DNA of 64,000 nucleotides from Lachnospiraceae bacterium. Lineage in GTDB: Bacteria > Bacillota > Clostridia > Lachnospirales > Lachnospiraceae. The DNA is taken from the NCBI GenBank assembly GCA_009780115.1, contig WRAQ01000004.1, positions 54,688 through 118,687 on the forward strand, written 5' to 3'. Positions within the stretch are counted from its first letter, which is position 1, and each line of letters starts with the position of its first letter. Both the position numbers and the translations under genes were made by a program. Of the stretch, positions 8,346 to 17,509 are shown one piece after another. Under the pieces are notes generated by a model that saw only the letters and a program-made list of their open reading frames with translations, did no database searches and was not told the DNA's origin.

Positions 8346-8982
8346 TTTTGCCTTCGCGGTCGGCGGTTGCAACCAAGGTTTTATTTACATCATTTTCATA
8401 TAACCGCATCGCCACCTCAATTGGTGTCGGGTCTTTCGTAATCCGCCGCCCGCCGACATGGTTAAAGAAAATCAGTATGCCAAGGGCCAAACCTATCGAA
8501 TAGGAAATCTCCAAAATTGTATAACCCGTCGCCGGCTGCCCCATTACTAATTCATAAACCTTACTAAATACTTTGTTTATTGAGATATCATTGTGAAAAG
8601 CCATAATTGTAAAAGCAGTACCAAAAAAGCAAATACCGCTGGCAACAAAGATTTTGATAAACTGCATCGGTTGCTTATGTTTTCTTTTTTGGATTTTTTC
8701 GACCAAAACATCCATTTCACCAAGACTATTAACCGTAATACCCGGATGACTTGCTTCAATCATTTCAATGAGCTTCAAAACATTTATAACTTGACGGTTG
8801 ATTTCAGTTTTTTTCAGTTTCTGCTCTAATTCCTTACTGAAAGTAAAAATTTTTAACGCTTTAACTTTCGCCGTGACATTTTCATCGGAACAATATATTT
8901 TCGCAATATCTTTTAAATAAACTTCATCTTTTAGTACTTCAACATTTTTTTCCGCAATAATATAAACGTTGATATTCGCCAT
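8332..8982 (-). CDS. spoVAA: Stage V sporulation protein AA
   Basis: A 216-residue protein with a soluble N-terminal half (about residues 1-105) and two C-terminal helices, ending in the characteristic SpoVAA region IFFNHVGGRRITKDPTPIEVAMRLYE. It is the first gene of spoVA operons, belonging to the forespore inner-membrane channel. Its final residues and stop codon lie inside a palindromic element, so the natural C-terminus may have been altered. A possible forespore promoter is at 9105-9133, and the leader carries another palindrome. Confidence 0.88.
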   Translation of the reverse strand: MANINVYIIAEKNVEVLKDEVYLKDIAKIYCSDENVTAKVKALKIFTFSKELEQKLKKTEINRQVINVLKLIEMIEASHPGITVNSLGEMDVLVEKIQKRKHKQPMQFIKIFVASGICFFGTAFTIMAFHNDISINKVFSKVYELVMGQPATGYTILEISYSIGLALGILIFFNHVGGRRITKDPTPIEVAMRLYENDVNKTLVATADREGKSIKN

Positions 8983-9012
8983 TTTTTTACTCCTTATTTG
9001 AATTAAATATGA

Positions 9013-9104
9013 TAAGAATGCGGAGCATTCTTAATATATGAAGAGTGTCTGCGAAGCAGGACTAGTTTATCTTTGGTGTTGCACCTTAGATAAACTCTTC
9101 ATAT
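9013..9104. repeat. Hairpin plus nested palindrome in the spoVAA leader
   Basis: AAGAATG/CATTCTT (9014-9032) is followed by an element with outer stem ATATGAAGAG/CTCTTCATAT (9036-9104), side hairpin CTGCGAAGCAG and inner stem TTTATCT/AGATAAA. Confidence 0.7.
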
Positions 9105-9133
9105 TAGTATTAACGGCGGATTTTATTTTATTA
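9105..9133 (-). promoter_or_regulatory. Possible forespore promoter for spoVAA-spoVAB
   Basis: TAATA (9133-9129), 17 bases, then AATACTA (9111-9105) on the minus strand resemble GHATR/CATNNTA with one mismatch in each box. The same degenerate pair precedes spoVAC. Weak by itself. Confidence 0.3.
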
Positions 9134-9173
9134 CAAATTTGATAATAATTTTGATGCAAAATAAATATTTCTA

Positions 9174-9340
9174 TGGTACAATGTCGCTAAGACATTGTAC
9201 CGGTGCAGTTTTAGTGCACATCCCCCGGAGGGCATAATTTTCTTTAGAAATTATGATACAATGTCGCTAAGACATTGTACCGATGCCGTTTTAGTGCGCA
9301 TCCCCCGGAGGGCGTGATTTCTTAGAAATCATGATATAAT
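9174..9340 (+). repeat. Tandem pair of 80-base structured units (R2 hairpin family)
   Basis: Two units start at 9177 and 9257. Each has stem TACAATGTC-GCTAA-GACATTGTA, a second small stem (GTGC/GCAC in unit 1, GATGC/GCATC in unit 2), CCCCCGGAGGG, and a third hairpin (ATAATTT/AAATTAT versus TGATTTC/GAAATCA). The paired changes keep base pairing. It ends about 45 bases before the DHH gene, after ATGATATAAT. The first hairpin recurs at 23473-23498. Confidence 0.75.
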
Positions 9341-9383
9341 CATTGGTATAATTAAGGCAATTGAAATAAAGGAAGGATTTTTT

Positions 9384-10304
9384 ATGAGATTGATTACGCG
9401 TTCGGATTTTGATGGATTAGCCTGTGGTGCTTTATTAAAGGAAGCCGGGATTATTGATCATTGGAAATTCGCTCATCCGAAAGATTTACAGGACGGCCTG
9501 ATTTTCGTAGATGAAAATGATTGTTTGGCTAATGTACCATATGTCAAAGGCTGCGGTTTATGGTTTGACCACCATAGCAGTGAACATGAACGTAATGAAT
9601 TGCAGGGAAAATTCAAAGGTGAAAGCCGGATTACCCCTTCATGCGCCCGGATTATTTATGAGTATTATGGCGGAAAGGAACGTTTTCCGCAGTTTGACGA
9701 TTTAATGGAAGCAGTTGACAAAGTTGATTCTGGCCAACTATCAATGGAAGATATCCAAAACCCTGAAGGCTGGGTACTAATCGGTTTTTTGATGGACCCG
9801 CGGACCGGGCTTGGCCGGTGGCGCAATTTTTCCATTTCCAACTATCAGTTGATGGAAAAACTAATTGATGCCTGCCGGGTTATGTCAACCGATGAAATCC
9901 TTGATTTACCGGATGTGAAAGAAAGAATTGAAATATATTTCGAACAAACCGAACTTTTTAAGCAAATGGTCACCGAGCATACCGTTACTGACGGAAATGT
10001 CATTATTACTGATTTGCGCGGAGTTGATTTGATTTATACCTGTAATCGTTTTATGATTTATAGCATGTATCCGGAACAAAATATCTCGGCTTGGATCGTC
10101 AGCGGCCGGGGCGGCCTTGGTTGTGCGGCGGCGGTAGGTTATAGTATCCTTAACCGGAGTTCAAACGTGAATGTCGGCCGGCTGATGCTGAAATATCACG
10201 GCGGCGGGCATCACAATGTCGGTACCTGCCAGTTTAGTGATGAAGAAATGAAAACCGAGCTTCCTAATATGCTCAAAGAACTCTCAAGCCAGGCGAACGC
10301 ATAG
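9384..10304 (+). CDS. DHH-family phosphoesterase (exopolyphosphatase-related)
   Basis: A 306-residue protein of the DHH superfamily. The N-terminal TRSDFDGLACGALL supplies metal-binding aspartates, GLWFDHHSSEHE is the DHH motif near residue 75, and the C-terminal YHGGGHHNVGTCQ is the GGGH substrate motif. Relatives cleave short polyphosphate, pyrophosphate or cyclic/oligo-nucleotides; which one applies here is not clear. The start ATG has an AAGGA site. The leader consists of the tandem palindromic units. A TSCPD protein follows 32 bases later, probably in the same transcript. Confidence 0.82.
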   Translation: MRLITRSDFDGLACGALLKEAGIIDHWKFAHPKDLQDGLIFVDENDCLANVPYVKGCGLWFDHHSSEHERNELQGKFKGESRITPSCARIIYEYYGGKERFPQFDDLMEAVDKVDSGQLSMEDIQNPEGWVLIGFLMDPRTGLGRWRNFSISNYQLMEKLIDACRVMSTDEILDLPDVKERIEIYFEQTELFKQMVTEHTVTDGNVIITDLRGVDLIYTCNRFMIYSMYPEQNISAWIVSGRGGLGCAAAVGYSILNRSSNVNVGRLMLKYHGGGHHNVGTCQFSDEEMKTELPNMLKELSSQANA

Positions 10305-10336
10305 CATCACCCGGCAGTGATTATTTAGGGGGAAAT

Positions 10337-10588
10337 ATGCATTATTCCTACAAAACAAAAAACACCTGTGCTACTGATATTGAGTTTGACCTTGACGAAA
10401 ACATCGTTCACAATGTCGTTTTTCATGGCGGTTGCGCCGGAAATTTGAAAGCGATTCCAAAACTCATTGATGGTTATACTGTCGAGCAGATTAATAATGC
10501 CTTAAGCGGCATTACTTGCGGGAACCGGCCCACTTCCTGCTCCGACCAGTTGGCAAAGGCGGTCCTTGAAGCCCAAACAAAGCTTTAA
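10337..10588 (+). CDS. TSCPD-domain protein (TIGR03905-like)
   Basis: An 83-residue protein: HYSYKTKNTCATDIEFDLDE, VVFHGGCAGNLKAI, and a C-terminal GITCGNRPTSCSDQLAKAV with three conserved cysteines. It matches stand-alone TSCPD proteins, a domain also found at the end of some ribonucleotide reductases, and is probably a metal-binding or nucleotide-metabolism accessory. It starts at ATG 10337 after GGGGGAAAT, and sits behind the DHH gene. Confidence 0.82.
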   Translation: MHYSYKTKNTCATDIEFDLDENIVHNVVFHGGCAGNLKAIPKLIDGYTVEQINNALSGITCGNRPTSCSDQLAKAVLEAQTKL

Positions 10589-10711
10589 ATATTACCTGCT
10601 CAAGGAAAACGGTCATTTCTTTGATTATATGACTTTGGACTAACCATTTACCGGCAACGCCCATTTATTAATTCAATTCTAAACTTAGGCTTAAATTTAG
10701 AATCCGTTTAT

Positions 10712-13384
10712 TTATCCCTTAAACAAATGTTTTGAAAATTCACTTCCAACCAGCGGGACCAGAATAAAGATTGAGCCGATGATAAATTGCGAAGCGCTAA
10801 GCGGTACAGTTGTAAACATATCCCCCAGGAGAGGGATATAAATAACGGCAATTAAAACTAATAAAGATAAACCCATCGATATATTCAAAAACCGGTTGGC
10901 GAACAAACGGCGGTTAAAGCCGATATAAGCATCCGTTCTTGAAACATAAGATACCAACAATTCACTTGCTACCAAAGTATAAAAACACATTGTTATTGCA
11001 ACGGCATAATCATAGAAATAAAGGCCGTACAAAAATGATGCCAGCGTACCAATAGATAGAAAAACTGCCCTGAATGCAACCGAACCTCTCATGCTTTTAT
11101 TAATAATCCGCTCGCTTGGGTTGCGAGGTTTTTTGTCCATAACACCCGGTTCTTTACCCTCCATTCCCAAAGCAAAGGCCGGGAAAGCATCCGTTAAAAG
11201 ATTCACAAACAAAAGTTGGGTAGCCACAAGCGGAATCGGAAGCCCGAAAATAATTCCCAGCAAAATGATGAGGATTTCCCCGATATTGCAAGCGAGTAAA
11301 TAACCCGTTACCTTACGGATATTACCATAAATAGTCCGGCCCTGCTCTACCGCACCGGTAATGCTGACGAAATTGTCATCGGTTAAAATCATATCGGCGG
11401 CCTCTTTTGAGACATCTGTCCCGGTTATGCCCATTGCAATTCCAATATCGGCTTTCTTAAGTGATGGTGCATCATTAACCCCGTCACCGGTCATTGCGAC
11501 GATATTATTATTTTCTTTTATTGCCGTGACAATCCGGACTTTGTGTTCCGGTGAAACCCGGGCAAAAATATTAACGGTTTTTACTTTATCCCGCAATTGC
11601 TCGTTAGTTAAGTTATTCAAATCGTTGCCGTCTAATACTTCCTCGCCATGTTTCATCAGATTAAGTGACTCAGCGATTGCGCTGGCGGTTATCTTGTGGT
11701 CGCCGGTAATCATCTTGACGTTTATCCCGGCATTGTGGCATTGCTCGATTGAAACTTTTACTTCTTCCCTTGGCGGGTCAATCATACACATCATCCCGAC
11801 ATAGATTAAATTTTCTTCAACGTTGTCAATTGCTGCTTCGTTTTCATATTCTTTGTAAGCAAAGGCAAGGACCCGTAAAGCATTTGCGGCAAACAGCTCA
11901 TTTTGCTTAATCAATTTTTGCTTTATTTCATCGGTCAGCGGAACGACTTCGCCATTCTGATACACACTGGCGGAACGTGAGATAATCCCATCCGGTGCGC
12001 CTTTGGTATGCATAATAACTTTGCCGTCTTTTAAATTGAAAGTAGACATCAGTTTCCGCTCGGAGTCAAAAGGGATTTCCTGGATTCTTTTGTACTTATC
12101 ATTAAGATCATCCTTATATTTATCAAGTTTGGCGCCAAATACCAACATTGATGCTTCAGTCGGGTCGCCAATGATAGTAGCGTTTAGTTCATCATAAATA
12201 GAATCATTACAAAGGATGGCTATTTCCGACATCAAAGTAATATTTTGTGTAAGCGGCTTACCGTTAACTACCACTTGGCCTTCGGAACTATATCCGGTTC
12301 CGGTGACATCATAGATGTTTTCTGTGTCAAATACCTTTACTACCGTCATTTTATTTTGGGTCATTGTCCCGGTTTTGTCCGAGCAAATGACTGTCGTACT
12401 GCCAAGAGTTTCAACCGCCCGCAGTTTTTTAATAATTGCATTAGCTTTAACCATTTTTTGCACGCCAAGCGCCAAAATAACCGTTGCTACTATTGCAACA
12501 CCTTCCGGAACAGCCGCAACCGCAAGCGATACCGATACCATCAGCATTTCGACGATATCACGGTGGTCGCCGAAGCCAAGAAAATTATAAAGAAAGCCAA
12601 TCCCAAAAACTAAAGCACAGGTAAAAATGCAGATGATGCCCAACGACTTCGCCATCGCATTTAGCTTGTCCTGAAGCGGGGTGCTTGCTTCATCGGTTTC
12701 GCTTAAGAAAGCGGCAATTTTGCCCATTTCGGTATCCATTCCGGTTGCACAAACTATGCCAACGCCTCTTCCATATGTGACAACGGTTCCCATTGAGGCA
12801 AGGTTTATCCGGTCGCCAAGACTTGCATCTTCTTTCAATACTATATTGGCATCTTTTGCCACCGGTTTTGATTCACCGGTTAAAGCGGCTTCATCGATTT
12901 TTAAATTCAAGCTTTCGATAACCCTTAGGTCAGCCGGAATATAATCACCGGCATCCAAAATAATAATATCTCCGGCAACTACACCATCGGAATCGATTTT
13001 TTTCACCTGCCCGTCCCGTTTAACTTTTGCTTTCGGGCTGGACATATTCTTAAGTTCTTTTAAGGCATCATCAGCTTTATTTTCTTGGGTGATGCCGATA
13101 ATCATGTTAATTATCAGAATGCCAACGATGATAATTGCATCTTTTAAACCATCACCTGCAATCACCGAAATAATTGCCGCAATAATCAGGATAATAACAA
13201 GGAAATCCTTAAATTGCGCTAATATCCGCAATAACAAGGATTTTTTCTTTTGGCTTAATAAGCGGTTCGGGCCATTCTCCGCAAGCCTCTTTCCGGCTTC
13301 GGATTCAGTGAGGCCGCAGTTTATATCAGAATTAAGTTCGTTTAATGTTTCGGTGATGGTTTTTGTATAAAAATTGGTTTTCAT
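10712..13384 (-). CDS. Cation-translocating P-type ATPase (Ca2+/Mn2+ PMCA-type)
   Basis: An 890-residue P2-type ATPase. It shows the actuator motif DEAALTGESKPV, the phosphorylation site CSDKTGTMTQN near residue 335, the hinge MTGDGVNDAPSLKKADIGIA, a PEG motif in membrane helix 4 (VPEGVAIVAT) and NLLTDAFPAFALG in helix 6. These fit Ca2+ or Mn2+ export across the cell membrane. It follows flgB by 36 bases and both lie behind a yybP-ykoY Mn2+ riboswitch; homologous ATPases (for example YoaB of Lactococcus) are riboswitch-controlled Mn2+ exporters, so Mn2+ efflux is the favoured role. Length is normal. Confidence 0.92.
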   Translation of the reverse strand: MKTNFYTKTITETLNELNSDINCGLTESEAGKRLAENGPNRLLSQKKKSLLLRILAQFKDFLVIILIIAAIISVIAGDGLKDAIIIVGILIINMIIGITQENKADDALKELKNMSSPKAKVKRDGQVKKIDSDGVVAGDIIILDAGDYIPADLRVIESLNLKIDEAALTGESKPVAKDANIVLKEDASLGDRINLASMGTVVTYGRGVGIVCATGMDTEMGKIAAFLSETDEASTPLQDKLNAMAKSLGIICIFTCALVFGIGFLYNFLGFGDHRDIVEMLMVSVSLAVAAVPEGVAIVATVILALGVQKMVKANAIIKKLRAVETLGSTTVICSDKTGTMTQNKMTVVKVFDTENIYDVTGTGYSSEGQVVVNGKPLTQNITLMSEIAILCNDSIYDELNATIIGDPTEASMLVFGAKLDKYKDDLNDKYKRIQEIPFDSERKLMSTFNLKDGKVIMHTKGAPDGIISRSASVYQNGEVVPLTDEIKQKLIKQNELFAANALRVLAFAYKEYENEAAIDNVEENLIYVGMMCMIDPPREEVKVSIEQCHNAGINVKMITGDHKITASAIAESLNLMKHGEEVLDGNDLNNLTNEQLRDKVKTVNIFARVSPEHKVRIVTAIKENNNIVAMTGDGVNDAPSLKKADIGIAMGITGTDVSKEAADMILTDDNFVSITGAVEQGRTIYGNIRKVTGYLLACNIGEILIILLGIIFGLPIPLVATQLLFVNLLTDAFPAFALGMEGKEPGVMDKKPRNPSERIINKSMRGSVAFRAVFLSIGTLASFLYGLYFYDYAVAITMCFYTLVASELLVSYVSRTDAYIGFNRRLFANRFLNISMGLSLLVLIAVIYIPLLGDMFTTVPLSASQFIIGSIFILVPLVGSEFSKHLFKG

Positions 13385-13420
13385 ATGTATATCTTCTCCA
13401 GTGGCGGGCTTGCCTATTAA

Positions 13421-13792
13421 TTATTTTTGCATAACCGATTTCAGGCCGGAATACTTGCGGTTCATTATCTCAATTAAACCATTGTACTTTAATTGATTGG
13501 CAGCAAGTTTGACTCCTTCGTTATCGACATCAACATTGTTACCGTCCAACCGGTAGGAAAAATTCGCATTGTCAGTATAAACTCTCGCATTTAACCGCGA
13601 AAGATCCAAATTTCTAGCACCTCTTCTGTCTATTTCACGCTTAAGCTGGTCTTCAAAATTGATATCTTTGCGCTTGTAACCGGGGGTAGTATTGTTGGCG
13701 ATATTGTTCGCAAGTACTTCATTCCTGCGCCAAGAGGCATCTGCGGTTGTTTTTAGCATATTAATATGGTTGAAAATATTGGTATTAATCAT
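13421..13792 (-). CDS. flgB: Flagellar basal-body rod protein FlgB
   Basis: A 123-residue protein with the FlgB start (INMLKTTADASWRRNEVLANNIANNTTPGYKRKDI), the YTDNANFSYRLDGNNVDVD centre and the C-terminal helix QLKYNGLIEIMNRKYSGLKSV. FlgB forms the proximal rod of the flagellum and is normally first in flgB-flgC-fliE. Here it stands alone: upstream is a Mn2+ riboswitch, downstream the P-type ATPase, with no other flagellar gene in the window. The AGGAG site six bases from ATG is strong. Length and motifs suggest an intact protein. Confidence 0.92.
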   Translation of the reverse strand: MINTNIFNHINMLKTTADASWRRNEVLANNIANNTTPGYKRKDINFEDQLKREIDRRGARNLDLSRLNARVYTDNANFSYRLDGNNVDVDNEGVKLAANQLKYNGLIEIMNRKYSGLKSVMQK

Positions 13793-13820
13793 CTTTTTCT
13801 CCTAATTAGTGATTATACAT

Positions 13821-13867
13821 AAAAAAACGCAAAATTTTCGACTCATTCTTGAGTCAAAAGTCTTGCG
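13821..13867 (-). terminator. Riboswitch-controlled transcription terminator before flgB
   Basis: On the minus strand CGCAAGACTTTTGACTC, a six-base loop and GAGTCGAAAATTTTGCG form a stem of about 17 pairs with one mismatch and two wobbles, followed by seven T. The 5' arm is the 3' conserved part of the aptamer, so aptamer folding and termination exclude each other. Confidence 0.8.
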
Positions 13868-13965
13868 TCATCAAAATTCCGATGTGTCACACCCGGGCTT
13901 TAGTATACTAAAAACCGTCCTGACGGATGAGACAAAAGCTTGCGCTTTTAGCTACTCCCTTTTGT
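13853..13965 (-). promoter_or_regulatory. yybP-ykoY (manganese) riboswitch aptamer
   Basis: Read on the minus strand, the element has the 5' signature AAAAGGGAGTAGC, a P2 hairpin (AAAAGC-GCAA-GCTTTT), the internal CATCCGTCAGGACGG block, GCCCGGGT, and the 3' signature GACGCAAGACTTTTG. These match the yybP-ykoY consensus (GGGGAGUAG ... GCAAGACCUUU) with one base off in the first box. The family senses Mn2+ and usually turns on exporters. The overlap with the terminator predicts an ON switch: bound aptamer prevents termination, allowing flgB and the ATPase to be read. Confidence 0.82.
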
Positions 13966-14087
13966 AATTTTAATTGTACAAGTTTTTTGAGGAATAGTCA
14001 AGGGGAAAAATTGGGAAATAGTTTTACTTCTTTCATTTTTTTGCTATAATAGAATTGGGATTTTTTTCAAGAAAGAAGGATAAAAAA

Positions 14088-15677
14088 GTGAAAAAAAATA
14101 ATGATAAGTATCTGGGTATTGAACTTGGTTCAACGCGGATAAAGGCTGTTTTGATTGACGATAGTTTTGCCCCGGTAGCGGCAGGGGCGCACAATTGGGA
14201 AAACCAGCTAAAAGATGGCTTCTGGACTTATGATTTAGCTGATGTTTGGATTGGTATTCAAGCGGCATATCGTGAGCTAACCGACAACTATCAAGCTAAA
14301 TTCGGCGAAAAGCTAAACAAGCTCAACGGCATTGGCATTTCGGCGATGATGCACGGTTATCTCCCTTTTGATGAAAATGATAACCAACTTGTCCCGTTCC
14401 GTACTTGGCGGAATACTACAACTGAACAAGCCGCCGGGATACTGACGGAAAAGCTCAATTTTAATATTCCCCAGCGTTGGAACGTTGCCCATTATTACCA
14501 AGCATATTTAAATAAAGAAGAACATGTCGGAGAAATTGCCTTTTTGACCACGCTTGCCGGATATGTCCATTGGAAACTGACCGGCGAAAAAGTTCTCGGC
14601 ATTGGTGATGCTTCCGGTTTATTCCCGATTGACAGTAATAAAAACGATTATGATGCTGATATGTTAAAGAAATTTGACAGTTTAACTAATGGTGATTTCG
14701 GCACAATTATCCCGCGAGTATTAACTGCCGGTGAGGCCGCCGGGACCCTGACGGCGGAGGGTGCCCTGCTGCTTGACCCGAGCCGTACCCTTGATGCCGG
14801 TATCCCTTTTTGCCCGCCGGAAGGTGATGCGGGTACGGGTATGGCCGCAACCAATAGTATAAAGGAACTTACCGGAAATGTCTCGGCCGGCACTTCGATA
14901 TTTGCAATGATTGTCTTAGAACATCAATTAAGCAAACCATACTTAGAAATCGACATGGTTACTACCCCGGCCGGGAAACCGGTCGCGATGGTTCATTGCA
15001 ATAGTTGTACCTCTGATTTGGATGCCTGGGTTAAAATTTTTGCCCAGGTTCTCGAAGCAAGCGGTGCTTCGCTTTCCAAACCAAAATTGTATGACCTTTT
15101 ATATGAACAAGCTTTGAAAGGGCTTAGTGATGCGGGTGGTTTGCTTAGTTATAATTATTTTGCCGGCGAACCGATTACCGGCCTTTTAGAAGGCCGCCCC
15201 CTCTTCGCCCGGATGCCTGACAGCCCTTTTACCCTGCCTAATTTCATGCGTTCTTTACTTTATGGGACGATGGCAACTTTATCCATCGGAATGGAAATAT
15301 TACAAAGCGAAGGTATCAAGATAAACTCAATGCTCGGGCATGGCGGATTATTTAAAACTCCGTTAGTTGGCCAGAAAATGATGGCCGCTGCTATGAATGC
15401 GCCTATTTCGGTTGTTGAAACTGCCAGTGAAGGCGGTGCGTGGGGAATTGCCTTATTAGCCGCTTACAGCGCACAATACAGCCAAACTCAAAGTTTGGAA
15501 GATTTCCTTGATAAATATGTCTTCGCCGATATGCCGGTTACAACTGTCCCCACATGTGCGGAAGATGTTAAGGGATATGCCGTTTATCTGGAGCGGTATA
15601 AAAAGGGGCTGGCGATTGAGCAGGCGGCGGTTGAAAGTATGAAAGATACCAAGGGCCGCGATATCATGCTTGCATGA
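14088..15677 (+). CDS. FGGY-family pentulose kinase, probably L-ribulokinase (AraK-like)
   Basis: A 529-residue sugar kinase of the FGGY family. The N-terminal [17 protein letters not shown] is the phosphate-binding motif; [12 protein letters not shown] and [11 protein letters not shown] belong to the C-terminal ATPase lobe. It resembles the clostridial xylulokinase-like enzymes next to araD, one of which (AraK of C. acetobutylicum) is a ribulokinase, and araD follows here. GTG 14088 is chosen because AGAAGGA lies upstream and TATAAT at 14045-14050 would put the transcript start near 14057, after the alternative TTG 14055. The stop lies inside a palindrome (15661-15690). araA is not present nearby. 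Confidence 0.82.
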   Translation: MKKNNDKYLGIELGSTRIKAVLIDDSFAPVAAGAHNWENQLKDGFWTYDLADVWIGIQAAYRELTDNYQAKFGEKLNKLNGIGISAMMHGYLPFDENDNQLVPFRTWRNTTTEQAAGILTEKLNFNIPQRWNVAHYYQAYLNKEEHVGEIAFLTTLAGYVHWKLTGEKVLGIGDASGLFPIDSNKNDYDADMLKKFDSLTNGDFGTIIPRVLTAGEAAGTLTAEGALLLDPSRTLDAGIPFCPPEGDAGTGMAATNSIKELTGNVSAGTSIFAMIVLEHQLSKPYLEIDMVTTPAGKPVAMVHCNSCTSDLDAWVKIFAQVLEASGASLSKPKLYDLLYEQALKGLSDAGGLLSYNYFAGEPITGLLEGRPLFARMPDSPFTLPNFMRSLLYGTMATLSIGMEILQSEGIKINSMLGHGGLFKTPLVGQKMMAAAMNAPISVVETASEGGAWGIALLAAYSAQYSQTQSLEDFLDKYVFADMPVTTVPTCAEDVKGYAVYLERYKKGLAIEQAAVESMKDTKGRDIMLA

Positions 15678-15690
15678 AAAAGCATGATAT
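15661..15690. repeat. Palindrome spanning the pentulose kinase stop codon
   Basis: ATATCATGC (15661-15669) and GCATGATAT (15682-15690) flank the last codons and TGA stop. No T-run follows. Confidence 0.5.
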
Positions 15691-15812
15691 TATGACCGCC
15701 AAAAAACACGAGCAAGTAGCCTGATAGGGCGGGTTCCAAATGGCTTTGGGGTTACGAGAGCGAAGCGGAGTAGTCCGTGGGTATCTTTCGGAAGATGCGG
15801 AAGGAGCGTATT

Positions 15813-16499
15813 ATGTTGGAAGGACTAAAAAAACAAGTATATGAAGCTAATTTGCTGTTGCCAAAATATAAGCTAATCACTTTTACCTGGGGTAATGTCA
15901 GCGGTATCGACCGTGATAAAGGGTTAGTTGTTATTAAACCAAGCGGTATCGAATATGACAACATGACCGCCGCTGATATGGTGGTGGTTGACCTTTGCGG
16001 AAATATCATTGACGGGAAATTGAAGCCATCTTCCGACACCCCGACCCATTTAGCACTTTATCAGGCTTTCCCGGAAATTGGGGCAGTTGTCCACACTCAC
16101 AGCCGCTGGGCGACTATCTTCGCCCAGGCAAAACGCAGTATCCCGCCGCTTGGAACCACTCATGCCGATTATTTTCACGGGCAAATTCCCTGCACGCGTT
16201 TGATGACCGACTTTGAAATCACCGACCAATATGAGTATAATACCGGTAAAGTCATTATTGAAACATTTGCTTCCCTGAATCCAGTCCATATTCCGGCGGT
16301 CCTTGTTGCAAGCCACGGCCCTTTTACCTGGGGGATGAATCCCAAAGAAGCGGTTCATAATGCCGTGGTTCTCGAAGAACTTGCTTTTATGGCATGGCAT
16401 AATACCGCCCTAAATCCAAGTCAGGCGGTTATGCAAGAAACATTAATGGATAAGCATTTTCTGCGGAAACATGGGGAAGGTGCGTATTATGGGAATTAG
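15813..16499 (+). CDS. araD: L-ribulose-5-phosphate 4-epimerase
   Basis: A 228-residue class II aldolase-fold enzyme converting L-ribulose-5-phosphate to D-xylulose-5-phosphate. It shows [33 protein letters not shown], the Zn2+-binding [27 protein letters not shown] and the third metal histidine in [16 protein letters not shown] lies seven bases before ATG 15813, preferred over the upstream ATG at 15777. With the kinase ahead of it, it gives the lower half of L-arabinose catabolism; isomerase and transporter must be elsewhere. Confidence 0.92.
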   Translation: MLEGLKKQVYEANLLLPKYKLITFTWGNVSGIDRDKGLVVIKPSGIEYDNMTAADMVVVDLCGNIIDGKLKPSSDTPTHLALYQAFPEIGAVVHTHSRWATIFAQAKRSIPPLGTTHADYFHGQIPCTRLMTDFEITDQYEYNTGKVIIETFASLNPVHIPAVLVASHGPFTWGMNPKEAVHNAVVLEELAFMAWHNTALNPSQAVMQETLMDKHFLRKHGEGAYYGN

Positions 16500-16514
16500 C
16501 AAAAAAGGAATGAA

Positions 16515-17021
16515 TCAATCAGGAACCGCGATCTGAGTAACAAAGTGTTTGTTAACCAACTCAGAAAAATCCCTTTCATTTTCTTCAAACATCCCGAGGT
16601 AACTGCGTAGCCTGCCTCTGTTATTATATCGTGCAAAAAAAGGTAATTCACTATCTGCTGAAACTACTTCAAAATCACCGTTTTTGTATATTATTCTAAG
16701 GCAAATGCCAAACGGTGAATCGGAGTGAATCCAACTTGTCCATATTTTGATCTCCGACAAATCCTGCAAAAAATCAGCAAAGGTATCTTCATTAACAACC
16801 TCGATGACTGACATTTTTTCAAAATCAAATCGCTCAACCCCTCTCGTTGAAAAGAAAGTGTTTATCTGTACAGCATCAGGATAATCATAATTAATTAGTT
16901 CAATCGCCGTGATTTCAGCGACCCGTTCACTATTATGGTAATGGTAATAGCTGGTCGGATCACACGCTGTTACACCAAAACATACACAAATAAGCAATAG
17001 TATCGCTAATAGTTTTTTCAT
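16515..17021 (-). CDS. Predicted lipoprotein, function unknown
   Basis: A 168-residue protein starting MKKLLAILLLICVCFGVTAC; the VTAC lipobox at residue 20 predicts a membrane-anchored lipoprotein. The mature part is mixed alpha/beta with no family I recognise. Its ATG overlaps the stop of the upstream membrane protein by four bases, so it is last in the five-gene operon running from 20382. Convergent with araD, 15 bases apart, with no clear terminator between them. Confidence 0.75.
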   Translation of the reverse strand: MKKLLAILLLICVCFGVTACDPTSYYHYHNSERVAEITAIELINYDYPDAVQINTFFSTRGVERFDFEKMSVIEVVNEDTFADFLQDLSEIKIWTSWIHSDSPFGICLRIIYKNGDFEVVSADSELPFFARYNNRGRLRSYLGMFEENERDFSELVNKHFVTQIAVPD

Positions 17022-17509
17022 TTGGTCTCCTTTCCACTTTTTCCCGTTTTTCTGAGCCACAACCCCGCATAAAGAGGGCCGGAGCCAAAAAGAATCGGGA
17101 AAATGAACCCCATAATCCCACCCATAAAGTCAAAAGTCTCTCTTGCTATATTAGTAGGATTGGCTTTTTCATAATATGTATAAGTAGAAAGCCCGACCCG
17201 TTCCTGTATATCCGGCTTTCCATAAAGAACTCCCCTTCCTCTTTCCTTAGTTCCGTTCGCGGTGGTGTAATCATACTCCACCACCGTTTCATTGTTGTTG
17301 ATTTCAATAACTGTAACGCCGGTAGCTCTGTCCCACATATCAAGGTCATTTACATAAACAGCCGCTCCCGAAACGACCGCTGCCAACCGGCTGGTACCGA
17401 CCCCAAGACCGGCAATTATAAGAAGCACCCCAAATATTATACAAAAAAGCGAAGTGCCAAGGCCGCTTGTCATGCTTCTTCCAATCATTTGACCAGTAAG
17501 TCTACTCAT
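17018..17509 (-). CDS. Two-helix membrane protein (DUF3592-like)
   Basis: A 163-residue protein with a membrane helix near residues 17-45, an extracytoplasmic beta-rich section of about 80 residues (EINNNETVVEYDYTT) and a second helix near the C-terminus. The topology and the YDYTTANGTKERGRG stretch recall DUF3592 proteins, but the match is by impression only. ATG 17509 has GGAGG upstream and overlaps the CPBP gene's stop by eight bases; it overlaps the next gene by four. Role unknown. Confidence 0.7.
   Translation of the reverse strand: MSRLTGQMIGRSMTSGLGTSLFCIIFGVLLIIAGLGVGTSRLAAVVSGAAVYVNDLDMWDRATGVTVIEINNNETVVEYDYTTANGTKERGRGVLYGKPDIQERVGLSTYTYYEKANPTNIARETFDFMGGIMGFIFPILFGSGPLYAGLWLRKTGKSGKETK

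Noticed and set aside
9174..9340. Possible CRISPR array
   Set aside because: There are only two units, with internal hairpins and no unique spacers or cas genes.
13793..13965. c-di-GMP riboswitch, suggested by the flagellar gene downstream
   Set aside because: The GGGAGTAGC and GCAAGAC boxes and the internal CCGTCA block match yybP-ykoY, not GEMM-I or -II.
14055..14087. TTG start adding 11 residues to the pentulose kinase
   Set aside because: It lies at or before the predicted transcript start and overlaps the AGAAGGA site used by GTG 14088.
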